Source: WLND01 sp040398845 (GTDB lineage Bacteria > Actinomycetota > Actinomycetes > S36-B12). Taken from it: a stretch of DNA of 64,000 nt. The position numbers were made by a program, and so were the translations under genes. The stretch is from NCBI GenBank assembly GCA_040398845.1, contig JBBATH010000012.1:57316-121315 (forward strand), in the 5' to 3' direction. Of the stretch, positions 43,894 to 52,751 are shown piece after piece. Below the pieces are notes generated by a model, which saw only the letters and a program-made list of their open reading frames with translations, was not told the origin of the DNA and did no database searches. Position 1 is the first letter of the stretch; the number at the start of each line of letters is the position of its first letter.

Positions 43894-45651
43894 GTGCGTA
43901 CCGTCCTCATCGCCAACCGCGGAGAGATCGCGATCCGAGTTATCCGCGCCTGCCGTGATGCAGGTCTGGCTTCGGTCGCTGTGTACGCCGATCCCGACAG
44001 AGATGCGCTCCACGTGCAACTCGCCGACCAGGCCTTCGCATTAGGCGGCAGCACGGCGGCTGAGTCATACCTCGTCATCGACAAGATCATCGATGCGGCC
44101 GCGCGCTCAGGCGCCGACGCCGTCCACCCCGGGTACGGCTTCCTCTCGGAGAACGCCGACTTCGCCCAGGCGGTCATCGATGCAGGCCTCACGTGGATTG
44201 GGCCGCCGCCCGCCGCCATCAGGTCACTCGGCGACAAGGTGTCGGCTCGCCACATCGCCCAAAAGGCTGGCGCGCCGCAGGTACCCGGCACTGCCGACCC
44301 AGTGAAGGGTGCCGAGGAGATCATCGCCTTCGCCAAGGAGCATGGGCTCCCCGTCGCGATCAAGGCAGCGTTCGGTGGCGGCGGGCGCGGTCTCAAGGTC
44401 GCGCGGACGATCGAGGAGATCCCGGAACTGTTCGATTCAGCAGTCCGCGAGGCCATCGCGGCGTTCGGCAGAGGCGAATGCTTCGTCGAGCGCTACCTCG
44501 ACAATCCGCGTCACGTCGAGACCCAGTGCCTTGCCGACCAGCACGGCAATGTCGTCGTCGTCTCCACCCGCGACTGCTCATTGCAGCGCAGGCACCAAAA
44601 GCTCGTCGAAGAGGCGCCTGCGCCGTTCCTGAGCCAGCATCAACTCGATGAGCTCTATACCTCTTCCAAGGCGATTCTCAAGGAGGCGCGCTATACCAAC
44701 GCCGGCACCTGCGAGTTCCTCGTGGGCGTCGATGGCACCATCTCGTTCCTTGAGGTGAACACCCGACTCCAGGTCGAGCATCCAGTCACCGAGGAGGTCG
44801 CAGGCATTGACCTCGTGCGAGAGCAGTTCCGCATCGCGGAGGGAGGCGTCATCGACTACGCCGACCCAGTCCTGCGGGGTCACTCGATCGAGTTCCGCAT
44901 CAATGGCGAGGATCCTGGCCGCGGCTTCCTCCCCGCCCCCGGCGTCCTGACTGTCTGGAAGCCGCCGAGCGGACCCGGTATCCGAGTCGACTCGGGATTC
45001 CGGTCGGGCGACGTCATCGGCGGCAACTTCGACTCGCTCCTCGCCAAGCTCATCGTCACAGGCCGGGATCGTGCCGAAGCGCTCGAGCGGTCGCGGCGCG
45101 CCCTCGACGAGTTCGAGGTCGACGGCATCGCGACGGCGCTCACCTTCCACCGGGCGGTCGTACGTGACCCAGCCTTCGCTCCCGCGAACCCAGGCGACGC
45201 CTTCACCGTTCACACCCGCTGGATCGAGACTGAGTTCGACAACCAGATTCCTGCTTACTCCGGTTCGGCCTCTGCAGATGAGGGTGATCACGAGCGCGAG
45301 ACGATCGTGCTAGAAGTCAACGGCAAGCGCGTCGCCGTCACGATGCCCGCGGGCCTCGGCGCCGGCAGCGCCGCGCCCACAAAGGGTGCAGGTCCGGCGA
45401 AGCGGACGGCAAAGAAGGCCACTGGCGCTGCGTCAGGGGATTCGCTCACCGCCCCGATGCAGGGCACGATCGTCAAGGTTGAGGTGAGCGACGGTGACGT
45501 CGTCGCCGTCGGAGACCTCATCGCGGTCCTCGAGGCGATGAAGATGGAGCAGCCGCTCACCGCCCACAAGGCGGGCACCGTCACCGGGCTCACCGCGGAG
45601 AAGGGCGCGACTGTCTCATCAGGCACCGTCCTGTGCGAGATAAAGGACTGA
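43894..45651 (+). CDS. accA: Acyl-CoA carboxylase alpha subunit (biotin carboxylase and carrier)
   Basis: A 585-residue fusion. Residues 1 to about 450 are biotin carboxylase: IANRGEIAIRVIRACRDAG, the ATP-grasp glycine loop KAAFGGGGRGLKV, EVNTRLQVEHPVTE. After an Ala/Lys/Gly-rich linker (about 495-515) comes the carrier domain with biotin lysine K550 in VLEAMKMEQPL. GTG at 43894 was chosen because AAGGAG ends 5 nt before it. It forms the holoenzyme with accD and accE. Confidence 0.96.
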   Translation: MRTVLIANRGEIAIRVIRACRDAGLASVAVYADPDRDALHVQLADQAFALGGSTAAESYLVIDKIIDAAARSGADAVHPGYGFLSENADFAQAVIDAGLTWIGPPPAAIRSLGDKVSARHIAQKAGAPQVPGTADPVKGAEEIIAFAKEHGLPVAIKAAFGGGGRGLKVARTIEEIPELFDSAVREAIAAFGRGECFVERYLDNPRHVETQCLADQHGNVVVVSTRDCSLQRRHQKLVEEAPAPFLSQHQLDELYTSSKAILKEARYTNAGTCEFLVGVDGTISFLEVNTRLQVEHPVTEEVAGIDLVREQFRIAEGGVIDYADPVLRGHSIEFRINGEDPGRGFLPAPGVLTVWKPPSGPGIRVDSGFRSGDVIGGNFDSLLAKLIVTGRDRAEALERSRRALDEFEVDGIATALTFHRAVVRDPAFAPANPGDAFTVHTRWIETEFDNQIPAYSGSASADEGDHERETIVLEVNGKRVAVTMPAGLGAGSAAPTKGAGPAKRTAKKATGAASGDSLTAPMQGTIVKVEVSDGDVVAVGDLIAVLEAMKMEQPLTAHKAGTVTGLTAEKGATVSSGTVLCEIKD

Positions 45652-45785
45652 CCCCAATTCAAGGACGGACCCCACCGCCCGTCAGGTGCGCCCCACCGCC
45701 CGTCATTTGCGCCGGATTCCGGCTCAAACGGCCAATAATCCGGTCATTTGAATAGGTTTCTGGTCATCCTGTCCAGTCATCGATT
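45652..45785 (+). repeat. C-rich direct repeats and dispersed intergenic repeat, copy C
   Basis: After the accA stop, CCCCACCGCCCGTCA occurs twice (about 45670-45711) with a 4-nt separation. Then GTCATTTGCGCCGG, ATTCCGGCTCAAACGGCC, CCGGTCATTTG and CTGGTCATCCTGTCC run to about 45775, matching copy A in order and spacing. No gene is present. Confidence 0.7.
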
Positions 45786-45839
45786 GCGTTCGGCTGCGCA
45801 GTGCGATCCTGGGTCCGTTGAGGGCGTACGGTGGTTTCC

Positions 45840-47138
45840 ATGCCAGCCATGACACTCATCCGCTCCACGCTCCTTGCCACCGCCCTCACCCTCGGCTTCA
45901 GCGCTCCGAGCGCCCTCGCCGCAGGCTCCATCGATTCGGCCGCCGCCGACCTACGCGGCGGTGCCTCGGTCTATGTCGATCCTGCGGCCGAACTCCCCCT
46001 CTCTGCTGCCGACGCCGCGGCGCTGTCCAGCCAGATCTCCGCCACCCGCTTGCCGATCTTCATTGCTGTCCTCCCCTCCTCCGCGGGTACAGATCCCGGC
46101 TCGGTCCTGGTGGAACTCAAGGACGCGGTCGGGATCGGCGGCATCTACGGGGTGGTCGTGGGAAATGACTTTCGCGCCGGCTCCACTTCAGGCGATGTTT
46201 CGGGGCTTGCCACGTCCGCGTTTCGGGCCCAGAAAGAGAACGGCCTCGCAGCCGTCCTCACTGAATTCGTGAGCCTTGCCGATACCGAGTTCAATGGCGC
46301 AACCCAAACGTCGTCGGGCGAAGGCGGCGGTGCCGGCGAAACCAGTTTCCTCCTGCTCCTGTTCGCCGGGGCGATGGTAGTTCTTGTCGTTGTCGTCATT
46401 CGGCGACGTCGTCGGCAAGCCTTGCAACTCGCTCAAGTGAGGCGCACGATCGATGAGGACGTCACCGAGTACGGCGAGCGACTCGCCAAATTCGATGTGA
46501 GCGGCGGCACTATGGACGAAGTGAGCCGCGATGATCTGCAGCGGGCACTTGATGACTATGAGACCGCCAAGATGTCCGTCGTTACCATGCGCGCGCCTGG
46601 AGACGCAGCAGCCATCACCGCCTCGCTCGAGGACGGGCGCTTCGCCGTGGCCTGCCTTGAGGCCCGCGCGAATGGCCGCCCGCTCCCAGAGCGGCGAGCG
46701 CCCTGCTTCGTCGATCCGCGACATGGCCCGAGTGTGAGTGATGTCGAGTGGCAGGCACCTGGCCTCACCACCCGTGATGTCCCGATGTGCGCCGCGTGCC
46801 GAACCGATGTCGAGACGGGAAACAGCCCGATGGCGCGCGAGGTTGATGGCCCGAGCGGACGGCAGCCCTATTGGCAGGCCGGTCCTCAGTACGCGCCGTA
46901 TGCCCAGGGCTATTACTCGCCCTTTGGCAACGTCATGGCTGCCGTCATGATGGGGACGATGATCAGTAGTATGTGGGCGATGCCTGGGATCACGTCCGGC
47001 GCCCCCGGCGTAGATTCCGCTGGCATCGGCGGTGGCTCGGATGGGTGGGGATTCGGGGATGGCGGGGGCGGCGACTTCGGGGGCGGGGACTTCGGGGGCG
47101 GGGACTTCGGGGGCGGGGACTTCGGAGGCGATTTCTAA
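45840..47138 (+). CDS. Exported membrane protein with TPM-like domain and Gly-Asp-Phe repeats
   Basis: A 432-residue protein. A signal peptide (about 7-28) is followed by an extracytoplasmic domain resembling TPM modules (VYVDPAAELPLSAADAAAL, LPIFIAVLPSS), one membrane helix (about 170-190) with RRRRR on its inner side, a helical stretch, two paired cysteines (CAAC) and a tail of five near-identical GGGDF units. The tail is translated from a 15-bp tandem repeat at about 47070-47135. Function unknown. In-frame GTG 45831 and ATG 45849 are alternative starts. Confidence 0.8.
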   Translation: MPAMTLIRSTLLATALTLGFSAPSALAAGSIDSAAADLRGGASVYVDPAAELPLSAADAAALSSQISATRLPIFIAVLPSSAGTDPGSVLVELKDAVGIGGIYGVVVGNDFRAGSTSGDVSGLATSAFRAQKENGLAAVLTEFVSLADTEFNGATQTSSGEGGGAGETSFLLLLFAGAMVVLVVVVIRRRRRQALQLAQVRRTIDEDVTEYGERLAKFDVSGGTMDEVSRDDLQRALDDYETAKMSVVTMRAPGDAAAITASLEDGRFAVACLEARANGRPLPERRAPCFVDPRHGPSVSDVEWQAPGLTTRDVPMCAACRTDVETGNSPMAREVDGPSGRQPYWQAGPQYAPYAQGYYSPFGNVMAAVMMGTMISSMWAMPGITSGAPGVDSAGIGGGSDGWGFGDGGGGDFGGGDFGGGDFGGGDFGGDF

Positions 47139-47154
47139 GCTCCGTCCCGAGGAT

Positions 47155-47235
47155 CTTCACGGATGAAGTGACCATAAATTCGGACATTTCGGACATTAAT
47201 CGGTCATTTGAACCGGATACTGGACGAAATGCCTC
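47155..47235 (-). repeat. Dispersed intergenic repeat, copy D
   Basis: On the minus strand, after the stop of the gene at 47279 and a short tandem repeat, the blocks GGCATTTCGTCCAG, TATCCGGTTCAAATGACC and TATGGTCACTTC appear in the order seen in copies A-C. It lies between convergent genes. Confidence 0.7.
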
Positions 47236-47274
47236 GGGTGGGGGCCTTGAGTGGGGGCCTTGAGTGGGGGCCTT
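47236..47274. repeat. Three tandem 13-bp units
   Basis: GAGTGGGGGCCTT repeats at 47249-47261 and 47262-47274, with a slightly different first copy (GGGTGGGGGCCTT) at 47236-47248. It sits 4 nt from the stop codon of the leftward gene, the same place where copies A and B carry a C-rich tract. Confidence 0.85.
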
Positions 47275-47278
47275 TCGC

Positions 47279-47734
47279 TCAGTCTTCGATTGTTGTGGTG
47301 CACGGGTGATTCCTCAGTCGTTCGACATAGTCCCGCGGCGCCCCGGCCGACTGTGCAGCCCCCGCGATGACCTCAAGGTAGTGACGCGACGGGTTTCCGC
47401 CCTCGTATGCGTCCAGGACGTACAGCCAAGCGAGTTGCTCACCATCCATCGTGTGGATCCTGGCCCGAATCTTCGTCCATAGACCCAGGTCCGTGCCCTC
47501 CCAGGCGTCGAGGGCGGTCTCGTCCTGATGCGGAACGTCATAGAGCATGACGAACACCCGATCCGTCGGATCCTCGACCACGGTCGCTAGCGCGCCATCC
47601 CAACCGACATCCTCGCCACCGAAGGTGAGCCGCCAGCCCTGCAGCCAGCCAATGCCGAACACCGGTGAGGCCGGTGCCCGCTGGGCCATGTGGTGCGGGT
47701 TCAGATTTGACCCGTACGCGGCGTAGAGCGACAT
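47279..47734 (-). CDS. Gamma-glutamylcyclotransferase-fold protein
   Basis: A 151-residue GGCT-like protein. It begins MSLYAAYGSNLNPHHM, with the Y-G-S-N loop that binds gamma-glutamyl groups, and has the acidic residue region DAWEGTDLG and VLDAYEGGNPSRHYLE. The chemistry is release of 5-oxoproline from gamma-glutamyl amines, but many family members are uncharacterised. ATG 47734 was chosen because the fold starts there. Confidence 0.87.
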   Translation of the reverse strand: MSLYAAYGSNLNPHHMAQRAPASPVFGIGWLQGWRLTFGGEDVGWDGALATVVEDPTDRVFVMLYDVPHQDETALDAWEGTDLGLWTKIRARIHTMDGEQLAWLYVLDAYEGGNPSRHYLEVIAGAAQSAGAPRDYVERLRNHPCTTTIED

Positions 47735-47823
47735 GCAGGCAGCGTACGCGCGTGAACGGATGGCTGAGCGCACAACCGGGACCACCGTCGAAATCGTGCC
47801 CGAGATGCGAAAGGATGGCGGAC

Positions 47824-49212
47824 ATGACTGACGTGGTGGTGATCGGTGGCGGCCCCGCCGGCTACGAGGCAGCCCTCGTCGCCCGACAACTCGGCGCTGT
47901 TGTCACACTCATTGAGCGCGACGGCATCGGCGGGTCTGCCGTTCTCACCGACTGCGTGCCGAGTAAGACACTTATCGCTACCGCCGACGTCATCACGCGC
48001 ACGAGGGAGAGTCATGCTCTCGGGGTCCTCATCAATGGCAGCGAATCGCGCGATGCTTCGATCTCTGTCGACCTCGCCACCGTCAATGGGCGCGTGAAGG
48101 AGCTCGCCCACGCGCAGAGCGACGACATTCGTGAGCGCCTCCTGCGGGAGGGCGTCACCATCCTTCGCGGACGGGCGCGGCTCAGCGGTCCTGAGACCGT
48201 GCGTGTCTCGGGCGAATCCAATCGCGAGATCCCCGCGGAAACCATTCTCATCGCGACGGGTGCTCGGCCCCGAACCCTTCCCGATGCAATGCCAGATGGC
48301 GAGCGCATCCTCACGTGGGAGCAGCTGTACGACCTGCCGCAACTGCCTGAGCGGCTCATTGTGGTCGGGTCTGGCGTGACCGGCGCGGAGTTCGCGAGCG
48401 CTTACCACGCCCTTGGAAGCAACGTGGTGCTCGTGTCGTCGCGGGATCGTGTGCTCCCCGGCGAGGATCCCGATGCCGCACGGGTCCTTGAGGAGGTCTA
48501 CGCGCGCCGCGGCCTTGAGATCCTTGGGCAGTCTCGGGCGGTGAGTGCGACTCGCACTCAAACAGGCGTCGACGTTGCCCTCGCGGATGGTCGCATCATC
48601 GCTGGCTCACATGTGCTCATGGCCGTCGGATCCCTCCCGAACACCGGTGAACTCGGGCTGGACGAGGCGGGGGTCGCCACCGACACCGCCGGGTTCATCA
48701 CCGTCGATCGCGTCTCTCGGACCTCGGCACGAGGCATCTACGCGGCAGGCGACTGCACCGGCGTGCTCATGCTCGCCTCTGTCGCGGCGATGCAGGGCCG
48801 GATCGCGATGTGGCACGCGCTCGGCGACGCCGTGACCCCGCTCGATCGAACCATGGTGTCGAGCACGGTGTTCACCGATCCCGAGATCGCCACGGTTGGG
48901 TTCACCCAACAGGACCTCGACAACGAGACCCTCCGCGGCGACGTCGTGCTTCTCCCCCTCGCGACGAATGCGCGGGCCAAGATGCAAGACATCGATGTCG
49001 GCTTCGTGAAGATCATCTGCCGTCGGGGCACGCGCATCGTCGCCGGCGCCGTGGTCGTCGGCCCACACGCAAGCGAACTCATCCACGCACTCACCGTCGC
49101 GGTCGACCAACGGCTCACCGTCGACCAGCTCGCGCTCACGTTCACCGTGTACCCGAGCCTGTCCGGCTCGATCGCTGAGGCGGCGCGACGGCTACACATC
49201 GCCGCTGAGTAG
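47824..49212 (+). CDS. lpdA: NAD(P)H-quinone dehydrogenase LpdA-type flavoprotein
   Basis: A 462-residue flavoprotein disulfide reductase relative. FAD loop VVVIGGGPAGYEAA, NAD loop VVGSGVTGAEFASAY, and FAD-binding AAGDCTGVLMLASVAAMQG. The redox CxxxxC is incomplete: the sequence reads GSAVLTDCVPSK, with only the second cysteine, as in mycobacterial LpdA (Rv3303c type), so it should reduce quinones rather than lipoamide. AAAGGA lies 9 nt before ATG 47824; the in-frame ATG at 47815 is also possible. Confidence 0.91.
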   Translation: MTDVVVIGGGPAGYEAALVARQLGAVVTLIERDGIGGSAVLTDCVPSKTLIATADVITRTRESHALGVLINGSESRDASISVDLATVNGRVKELAHAQSDDIRERLLREGVTILRGRARLSGPETVRVSGESNREIPAETILIATGARPRTLPDAMPDGERILTWEQLYDLPQLPERLIVVGSGVTGAEFASAYHALGSNVVLVSSRDRVLPGEDPDAARVLEEVYARRGLEILGQSRAVSATRTQTGVDVALADGRIIAGSHVLMAVGSLPNTGELGLDEAGVATDTAGFITVDRVSRTSARGIYAAGDCTGVLMLASVAAMQGRIAMWHALGDAVTPLDRTMVSSTVFTDPEIATVGFTQQDLDNETLRGDVVLLPLATNARAKMQDIDVGFVKIICRRGTRIVAGAVVVGPHASELIHALTVAVDQRLTVDQLALTFTVYPSLSGSIAEAARRLHIAAE

Positions 49213-49288
49213 CGAACATCCCCGAAGGATCGCATTCGGCCGGGAGCATGTTCTGAATTGATGGCCCCCGGCGGAGTAGGTTCATCCG

Positions 49289-50101
49289 GTGACCAACCAT
49301 CCAGCCACGATCGCCGCCCAGTCCCGAGCCGCGGAGTCCGCAGCCACCATCGCCTCGCTGACGGGAGTCGAGCGACACGACGTTGCGGTCGTGCTCGGAT
49401 CCGGTTGGGTCCCTGCAGCAGATCTACTCGGCACCACCATCGCCGACCTCGCGGTGACCGATCTGCCCCATTTTGCACCGCCTGCCGTTGAGGGCCATGC
49501 CGGTCGGGTTCGCAGCATCGACGCCGGCGGCAGCCGAGTCCTCGTATTCCTCGGCCGGACGCATCTGTATGAGGAGCGCGGTGTTGACACCGTGACGCAT
49601 GCGGTGCGAACGGCGGCCGCCGCCGGCTGCACGACGATGGTCCTCACGAATGGCTGCGGTGGCCTAGACCCCGCGTGGTCGCCCGGCACACCCGTGCTCA
49701 TCAGCGACCACATCAACCTCACTGGGGCGTCCCCCCTCCACGGCGCCCATTTCGTCGACCTCACCGACCTCTACTCGCCGCGCCTGAGGGCGCTGTGCCG
49801 CGAGATTGAACCCTCACTCCCAGAGGGGGTCTACGCCCAGTTCCCCGGCCCGATGTACGAGACACCCGCCGAGATCACGATGGTGCGAAGTATCGGCGGG
49901 ACCCTCGTCGGCATGAGCACGGCGCTCGAGGCGATCGTCGCGCGGTCGCTCGGAATGGAGATCCTCGGCCTTTCACTCGTGACGAATCTCGCGGCCGGAA
50001 TGAGCGGCAAGGCACTGAACCACGCAGAAGTGCTCGAGGCGGGCCAGGCAGCCGCGGCTCGCATGGGTGATCTCCTGGCCCGGGTGCTTCGGGACGTCTG
50101 A
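49289..50101 (+). CDS. Purine nucleoside phosphorylase
   Basis: A 270-residue trimeric-type PNP: VAVVLGSGWVPAADLL (phosphate loop), GRTHLYE, LTNGCGGLDPAWSPG, QFPGPMYETPAEI and GMSTALEAIVAR-x4-E (substrate Glu/Asn region). It splits purine (deoxy)nucleosides into base and (deoxy)ribose-1-phosphate. The start is GTG. Its stop overlaps the phosphosugar mutase start (TGATG), and the product pentose-phosphate feeds the next enzymes. Confidence 0.94.
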   Translation: MTNHPATIAAQSRAAESAATIASLTGVERHDVAVVLGSGWVPAADLLGTTIADLAVTDLPHFAPPAVEGHAGRVRSIDAGGSRVLVFLGRTHLYEERGVDTVTHAVRTAAAAGCTTMVLTNGCGGLDPAWSPGTPVLISDHINLTGASPLHGAHFVDLTDLYSPRLRALCREIEPSLPEGVYAQFPGPMYETPAEITMVRSIGGTLVGMSTALEAIVARSLGMEILGLSLVTNLAAGMSGKALNHAEVLEAGQAAAARMGDLLARVLRDV

Positions 50102-51786
50102 TGGCCCGCGACGCAGGCCCACTCGCCCGAGGGCGCGCACACGTCATCGATCAGGCGCTGGCCTGGGCGGGCGAGGACCCTGATGAGCGCACCCGGTCTC
50201 AATTGCGGGGCACCATCGAAGCGGCGCGGGCGCACGACCCGGCTGCCGAGGCGGAGCTCGCCGACGCCTTCGGCTCCCGCCTCGAGTTCGGCACCGCAGG
50301 ACTACGAGGGCGCCTTGGCCCAGGGCCCAATCGCATGAACCGGGTAGTCGTCATGCAGGCTGCGGCCGGCCTGGCCGAGTACCTGCGCGAGCGAGGCGGC
50401 GGCGCTGTGGCGATCGGGTTCGATGCCCGCCACAACTCCGATGTGTTCGCGCGCGACTCGGCGATGGTCTTCGCTGGCGCAGGCCTCACCCCGCTCATGC
50501 TGCCAAGGCCGCTGCCGACCCCGGTCCTTGCCTATGCGGTTCGGCATCTCGGCTGCGCGGCTGGCGTCATGGTCACGGCGAGCCACAATCCGCCGCAGGA
50601 CAACGGCTACAAGGTGTACCTCGGCGATGGCTCCCAGATCGTCCCGCCCGCGGACGCCGAGATCAGCGCCCACATCTCGTCCGTCGCAGGCCAACCGCTC
50701 TCGTCGATCTCCCTCGGTGATGTCTGGACGACCCTGGGCGATGACGTGCTCGATGACTACGTCGCGCAGGTCGCCACCCTCGTCGGCAGGCACTCCCCGC
50801 GCCAGGCCCGCGTTGTCTACACCCCACTCCACGGAGTCGGCGGCGAGACCTTTGAGCGAGTCCTCGAACGTGCTGAGTTTCCGCTCGCGATGCGCGTTGA
50901 GGCCCAGTTTGAGCCCGACCCCGACTTTCCGACAGTCGCGTTCCCCAATCCCGAGGAGCCCGGCGCCATCGACCTCGCGATCGGTGAAGCCAAGCGCGCC
51001 TGTGTTGATCTTGTCATCGCGAATGATCCCGACGCTGACCGATGCGCGGTCGCCGTCCCCGTGCCAGGGTCGCCCGGCGAATGGCGAATGCTCACCGGCG
51101 ACGAGGTCGGTTCCCTTCTCGGCTGGTGGATGATCGATCGCGGCGCGACAAGCGGTGTCTTCGCCCGGTCGCTCGTCTCGTCTTCGATGCTTGACGCGAT
51201 CGCCGCTGCTTACGGCCTGGCAAGCGCCCAGACCCTCACGGGGTTCAAATGGATTGCCCGGGTGCCCGGCCTCGAGTACGGGTACGAGGAGGCGCTCGGC
51301 TACTGCGTCGACCCGCTCCACGTGCGAGACAAGGACGGTATCTCCGCTGCCCTCCTCGTCATCGAGATGGCGTCCGCACTCAAGGAGGCTGGTCGATCCT
51401 TGACCGATGTCCTCGACGATCTCGACCGCGAGCACGGCATTCATGCGACATCGCAGGTGTCCGTCCGCGTGAGTGATCTCGGGGGGATCACCGACATCAT
51501 GCATCGACTCCGCACGAGCCCACCGGCGAGCATCGCGGGCATCGACGTCTCGGGGATGGAGGACCTCGAGGAGCCGACCGACGGCCTGCCGCCAACCGAC
51601 GGTCTTCGATTCTCCCTGGCGGGCGGTGCGCGCATCATCGTCCGACCAAGCGGAACTGAGCCGAAGATCAAGTGCTACTTCGAGGTCATCGAATATCCGA
51701 ACGGCGCTGACCTACAAACGGCTCGCGCCTCGGCGGCGCGACGGATGGAAGCCCTGCGCCACGCCGTCGCCCCGTGGCTAGAGTGA
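50101..51786 (+). CDS. Phospho-sugar mutase (phosphopentomutase/phosphomannomutase family)
   Basis: A 561-residue alpha-D-phosphohexomutase. It has GTAGLRGRLGPGPNRMN, the phosphoserine loop VTASHNPPQDNGYKVY, the Mg site NDPDADRCAV, sugar loop YEEALGYCVDP and the phosphate-binding RPSGTEPKIKCY. The position between PNP and deoC favours conversion of (deoxy)ribose-1-phosphate to the 5-phosphate, as for PGM2-type enzymes, although it was historically named PmmB. Coupled on both sides. Confidence 0.93.
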   Translation: MARDAGPLARGRAHVIDQALAWAGEDPDERTRSQLRGTIEAARAHDPAAEAELADAFGSRLEFGTAGLRGRLGPGPNRMNRVVVMQAAAGLAEYLRERGGGAVAIGFDARHNSDVFARDSAMVFAGAGLTPLMLPRPLPTPVLAYAVRHLGCAAGVMVTASHNPPQDNGYKVYLGDGSQIVPPADAEISAHISSVAGQPLSSISLGDVWTTLGDDVLDDYVAQVATLVGRHSPRQARVVYTPLHGVGGETFERVLERAEFPLAMRVEAQFEPDPDFPTVAFPNPEEPGAIDLAIGEAKRACVDLVIANDPDADRCAVAVPVPGSPGEWRMLTGDEVGSLLGWWMIDRGATSGVFARSLVSSSMLDAIAAAYGLASAQTLTGFKWIARVPGLEYGYEEALGYCVDPLHVRDKDGISAALLVIEMASALKEAGRSLTDVLDDLDREHGIHATSQVSVRVSDLGGITDIMHRLRTSPPASIAGIDVSGMEDLEEPTDGLPPTDGLRFSLAGGARIIVRPSGTEPKIKCYFEVIEYPNGADLQTARASAARRMEALRHAVAPWLE

Positions 51787-52739
51787 CCCTCATGACGGTC
51801 ACGTTCCCGGCCGCCCTCGCGGGGGCCACCTCCTCCGCTGAATCGCTGCGGCAGTTCCTCCACGGCCTCCCCGGTGTCGACGAGGTGGGGGCCACCGGCC
51901 GTGCGGCTTCGCTCAGCACGCGTTCGGTGAAGGCTGCGTCCAAGGCCTGGGCGATCGACCTCGCCATCCGCATGGTCGACCTCACCACCCTCGAGGGCAT
52001 GGATTCACCCGGCAAGGTGCGGGCCATGTGCGCGAAGGCCCTGCGTCCCGACCCGACGGACCCCAGCGCACCGCCGGTTGCTGCGGTGTGTGTCTACGGC
52101 GACCTCGTGGGCACGGCTCGATCAGTGGTCGGCGACAGCGTCCATGTCGCTGCAGTTGCGACCGCTTTCCCGAGCGGACGCGCCAGTCTCGCCGTCAAGC
52201 TCCTCGATACCCGTGACGCCGTCGCGGCCGGCGCTGATGAGATCGACATGGTCATCGACCGCGGTGCCTTTCTCTCCGGCGAATACCAGCGGGTGTTCGA
52301 CGAGATCGTTGCGGTCAAGGAGGCCTGCGGCGGCGCGCACCTCAAGGTCATCCTCGAGACCGGAGAGCTTCGAACCCTCGACAACGTGCGCCGAGCGAGT
52401 TGGCTCGCAATGCTCGCCGGGGCCGACTTCATCAAGACCTCGACCGGCAAGGTCGTGCCCGCAGCCACTCCCCCGGTGGCCCTCGTCATGCTTGAGGCGG
52501 TCCGCGATTTCGAGTCAATGACCGGCCGGCTCATCGGCGTGAAGGCCGCCGGCGGCATCCGCACGAGCAAGGACGCCATCAAGTACCTCGTCATCGTGAA
52601 CGAGACCGTCGGCGATCGTTGGCTCACTCCCGACCTCTTCAGGTTCGGCGCCTCGACCCTGCTGAACGACCTGCTCCAGCAGCGTCAGCGAATGGCATCC
52701 GGCCATTACTCAGGCCCCGATTACGTCACGATCGACTGA
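51783..52739 (+). CDS. deoC: Deoxyribose-phosphate aldolase
   Basis: A 318-residue aldolase, longer than the 220-260 of E. coli-type DeoC because of about 80 extra N-terminal residues. Core motifs are EIDMVIDRGAFLSGEY, LKVILETGEL, DFIKTSTGK (Schiff-base lysine) and GVKAAGGIRT (second lysine). It cleaves deoxyribose-5-phosphate to glyceraldehyde-3-phosphate and acetaldehyde. GTG 51783 overlaps the mutase stop (GTGA); ATG 51792 is possible. Confidence 0.94.
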   Translation: MTLMTVTFPAALAGATSSAESLRQFLHGLPGVDEVGATGRAASLSTRSVKAASKAWAIDLAIRMVDLTTLEGMDSPGKVRAMCAKALRPDPTDPSAPPVAAVCVYGDLVGTARSVVGDSVHVAAVATAFPSGRASLAVKLLDTRDAVAAGADEIDMVIDRGAFLSGEYQRVFDEIVAVKEACGGAHLKVILETGELRTLDNVRRASWLAMLAGADFIKTSTGKVVPAATPPVALVMLEAVRDFESMTGRLIGVKAAGGIRTSKDAIKYLVIVNETVGDRWLTPDLFRFGASTLLNDLLQQRQRMASGHYSGPDYVTID

Positions 52740-52751
52740 CAGGACACACGA

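Noticed and set aside
47824..49212. Dihydrolipoamide dehydrogenase of the pyruvate dehydrogenase complex
   Set aside because: The redox cysteine pair is incomplete (only one Cys before VPSK), matching the quinone-reducing LpdA group.
50302..51504. A 400-codon minus-strand frame opposite the phosphosugar mutase
   Set aside because: Antisense shadow; the plus strand encodes every mutase motif.
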